From: Pantoea latae
Lineage (GTDB): Bacteria > Pseudomonadota > Gammaproteobacteria > Enterobacterales > Enterobacteriaceae
NCBI RefSeq assembly: GCF_002077695.1
Contig: NZ_MWUE01000003.1
Location: 124,001-188,000 of the forward strand
Direction of reading: 5' to 3'
DNA length: 64,000 bases
Made by a program: the position numbers and the translations under genes
In this document: piece by piece, positions 63,292 through 64,000 of the stretch
Layout: each line of letters starts with the position of its first letter
Position numbering within the stretch: position 1 is the stretch's first letter
The notes under the pieces: generated by a model
The model's input: the letters and a program-made list of their open reading frames with translations, nothing else
What the model was told of the DNA's origin: nothing
The model's database searches: none

Positions 63292-64000
63292 CTAATTAAA
63301 GAATTTGATATCCGTCGGCGTGGCAAGTTTCGCCGCGTCCCCGGCCGCTTTCAGTTCGCCGTTACTCGGGTCGAAATGGAACAGGGAAATATTGTTAGAG
63401 AAGACGTTGGTCACGTAAAGATATTTACCGCTGCCATCAAAAGAAAAGGCGCGCGGTTCAATACCCTTAGCGCTATAACTCACCGGCTTACCCAACATGC
63501 CATCTGCTCTAATTTTAAACACCAGCAATTTATTATCTGAGCCGCGATTTGAGGCAATTACATATTTACCGTTCGGGCTTAATATAATTCCGCCGCCGCT
63601 GCGATACTCTGCGCTGCTATTCTCGCAATTTAATTTGATTCGGCCAGCCGGCTCCAGACGATCCTGATTCACATTGAACACCGCAATTTCACCGGCCATT
63701 TCAGTGATGACATAGGCATGCTTGCCATCCGGCGTAAACACCATATGGCGAGGACCGGAACCGGCCGTGAAATTCACGTCGCGTGCGCTATCCGCCTCCA
63801 GCGGCTGTGCTTTATCCGCATGATAGCGAAAGGCGTGCAGCTTATCGCCGCCGAGGTCAGCGGCGTAGAGAAACTGACCATCCTGCGTAAAGGTGGTGGA
63901 GTGCGCATGGCCGCCGTCCTGGCGCCCTTTTACCGCGCCGGATCCCTGCTCAAATGGAAACTGCTGAACCTGCTCGCCCAGCTTGCCATCCTGATGGATC
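63292..64000 (-). CDS. Propeller lactonase (partial, runs off right edge)
   Basis: The frame is open from the stop at 63292-63294 to the window edge, about 235 codons, so the N-terminus lies outside. Blade repeats of the lactonase/6-phosphogluconolactonase family are clear: GGHAHSTTF, GQFLYAADLGGDK, GSGPRHMVFTPDGK, NGKYVIASNRG and GKYLYVTN. A GTG at 63777 is internal and not a start, since blades continue upstream. It opens a lactone; the substrate is unknown. It differs clearly from the propeller lactonase at 55596. Confidence 0.85.
   Translation of the reverse strand, partial: IHQDGKLGEQVQQFPFEQGSGAVKGRQDGGHAHSTTFTQDGQFLYAADLGGDKLHAFRYHADKAQPLEADSARDVNFTAGSGPRHMVFTPDGKHAYVITEMAGEIAVFNVNQDRLEPAGRIKLNCENSSAEYRSGGGIILSPNGKYVIASNRGSDNKLLVFKIRADGMLGKPVSYSAKGIEPRAFSFDGSGKYLYVTNVFSNNISLFHFDPSNGELKAAGDAAKLATPTDIKFFN

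Noticed and set aside
63775..63777. GTG as the start of the right-edge lactonase
   Set aside because: The frame continues upstream with clear propeller blades to the window edge, so this GTG is internal.
1..64000. CRISPR arrays, insertion sequences, integrases, tRNA or rRNA genes
   Set aside because: I found no spaced direct-repeat array, no transposase or integrase protein and no structural RNA pattern. The duplicated modules therefore show no visible mobile element that would explain them.

Overview
The window looks like a high-GC enterobacterial accessory region. The bet genes, DadA/DadX, ATP-type PckA and the BamA-like protein all read like Enterobacterales proteins, and I would guess Erwiniaceae (Pantoea/Mixta-like). 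That placement is inference from protein character only. There are no rRNA or tRNA genes, insertion sequences, CRISPR arrays or replication genes, and almost every gene is catabolic, a transporter or a regulator. This fits a metabolic island or a megaplasmid; the sequence alone cannot decide which.

Layout. (1) 0-4.6 kb: polar amino-acid ABC transporter genes transcribed divergently from a binding protein, an XRE-cupin regulator and an FAD oxidoreductase; a near-identical palindrome sits in front of each arm. (2) 4.6-10.6 kb: the complete choline-to-glycine-betaine set betA-betB-betI / betT, with a BetI-type operator. (3) 10.6-11.3 kb: a DJ-1/PfpI protein. (4) 11.4-17.7 kb: a LysR regulator opposite a four-gene operon (omega-aminotransferase, CoA-acylating semialdehyde dehydrogenase, DadA, DadX) that can form a pyruvate-regenerating beta-alanine cycle. 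(5) 17.7-28.1 kb: ABC transporter, DapA-family lyase, FAD D-amino-acid dehydrogenase, aldehyde dehydrogenase, proline-racemase-family epimerase, GntR regulator and two SDRs, best read as hydroxyproline uptake and breakdown. (6) 28.1-32.2 kb: a membrane PQQ dehydrogenase whose promoter region copies that of region 5, and a flavin amine oxidase.

(7) 32.3-42.1 kb (module A): an eight-gene minus-strand operon (two LigI-like amidohydrolase/lactonases, one with a Tat signal; Sad-type aldehyde dehydrogenase; cupin; isocitrate/isopropylmalate-type dehydrogenase; tautomerase; ABM protein; pckA), a divergent GntR regulator and a 2-hydroxycarboxylate transporter. (8) 42.1-60.1 kb (module B): paralogues of the same parts (tautomerase, IPMDH-type dehydrogenase, LigI-like lactonase) plus OtnK/OtnC, two CitMHS transporters, an MFS transporter, a signal-less binding protein, an aconitase-like hydratase, a propeller lactonase and a PhaB-like reductase. 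Decayed copies of the module A amine oxidase and cupin lie at its left edge. Five copies of a 24-bp operator, TGCATTT-N10-AAATGCA, link four module B promoters with the gene of a tandem-winged-helix GntR regulator. I consider modules A and B the best candidate for an undescribed system: uptake, lactone opening and oxidative breakdown of hydroxylated di- or tricarboxylic acids. (9) 60.4-64 kb: an orphan BamA paralogue and a second propeller lactonase that runs off the right edge.
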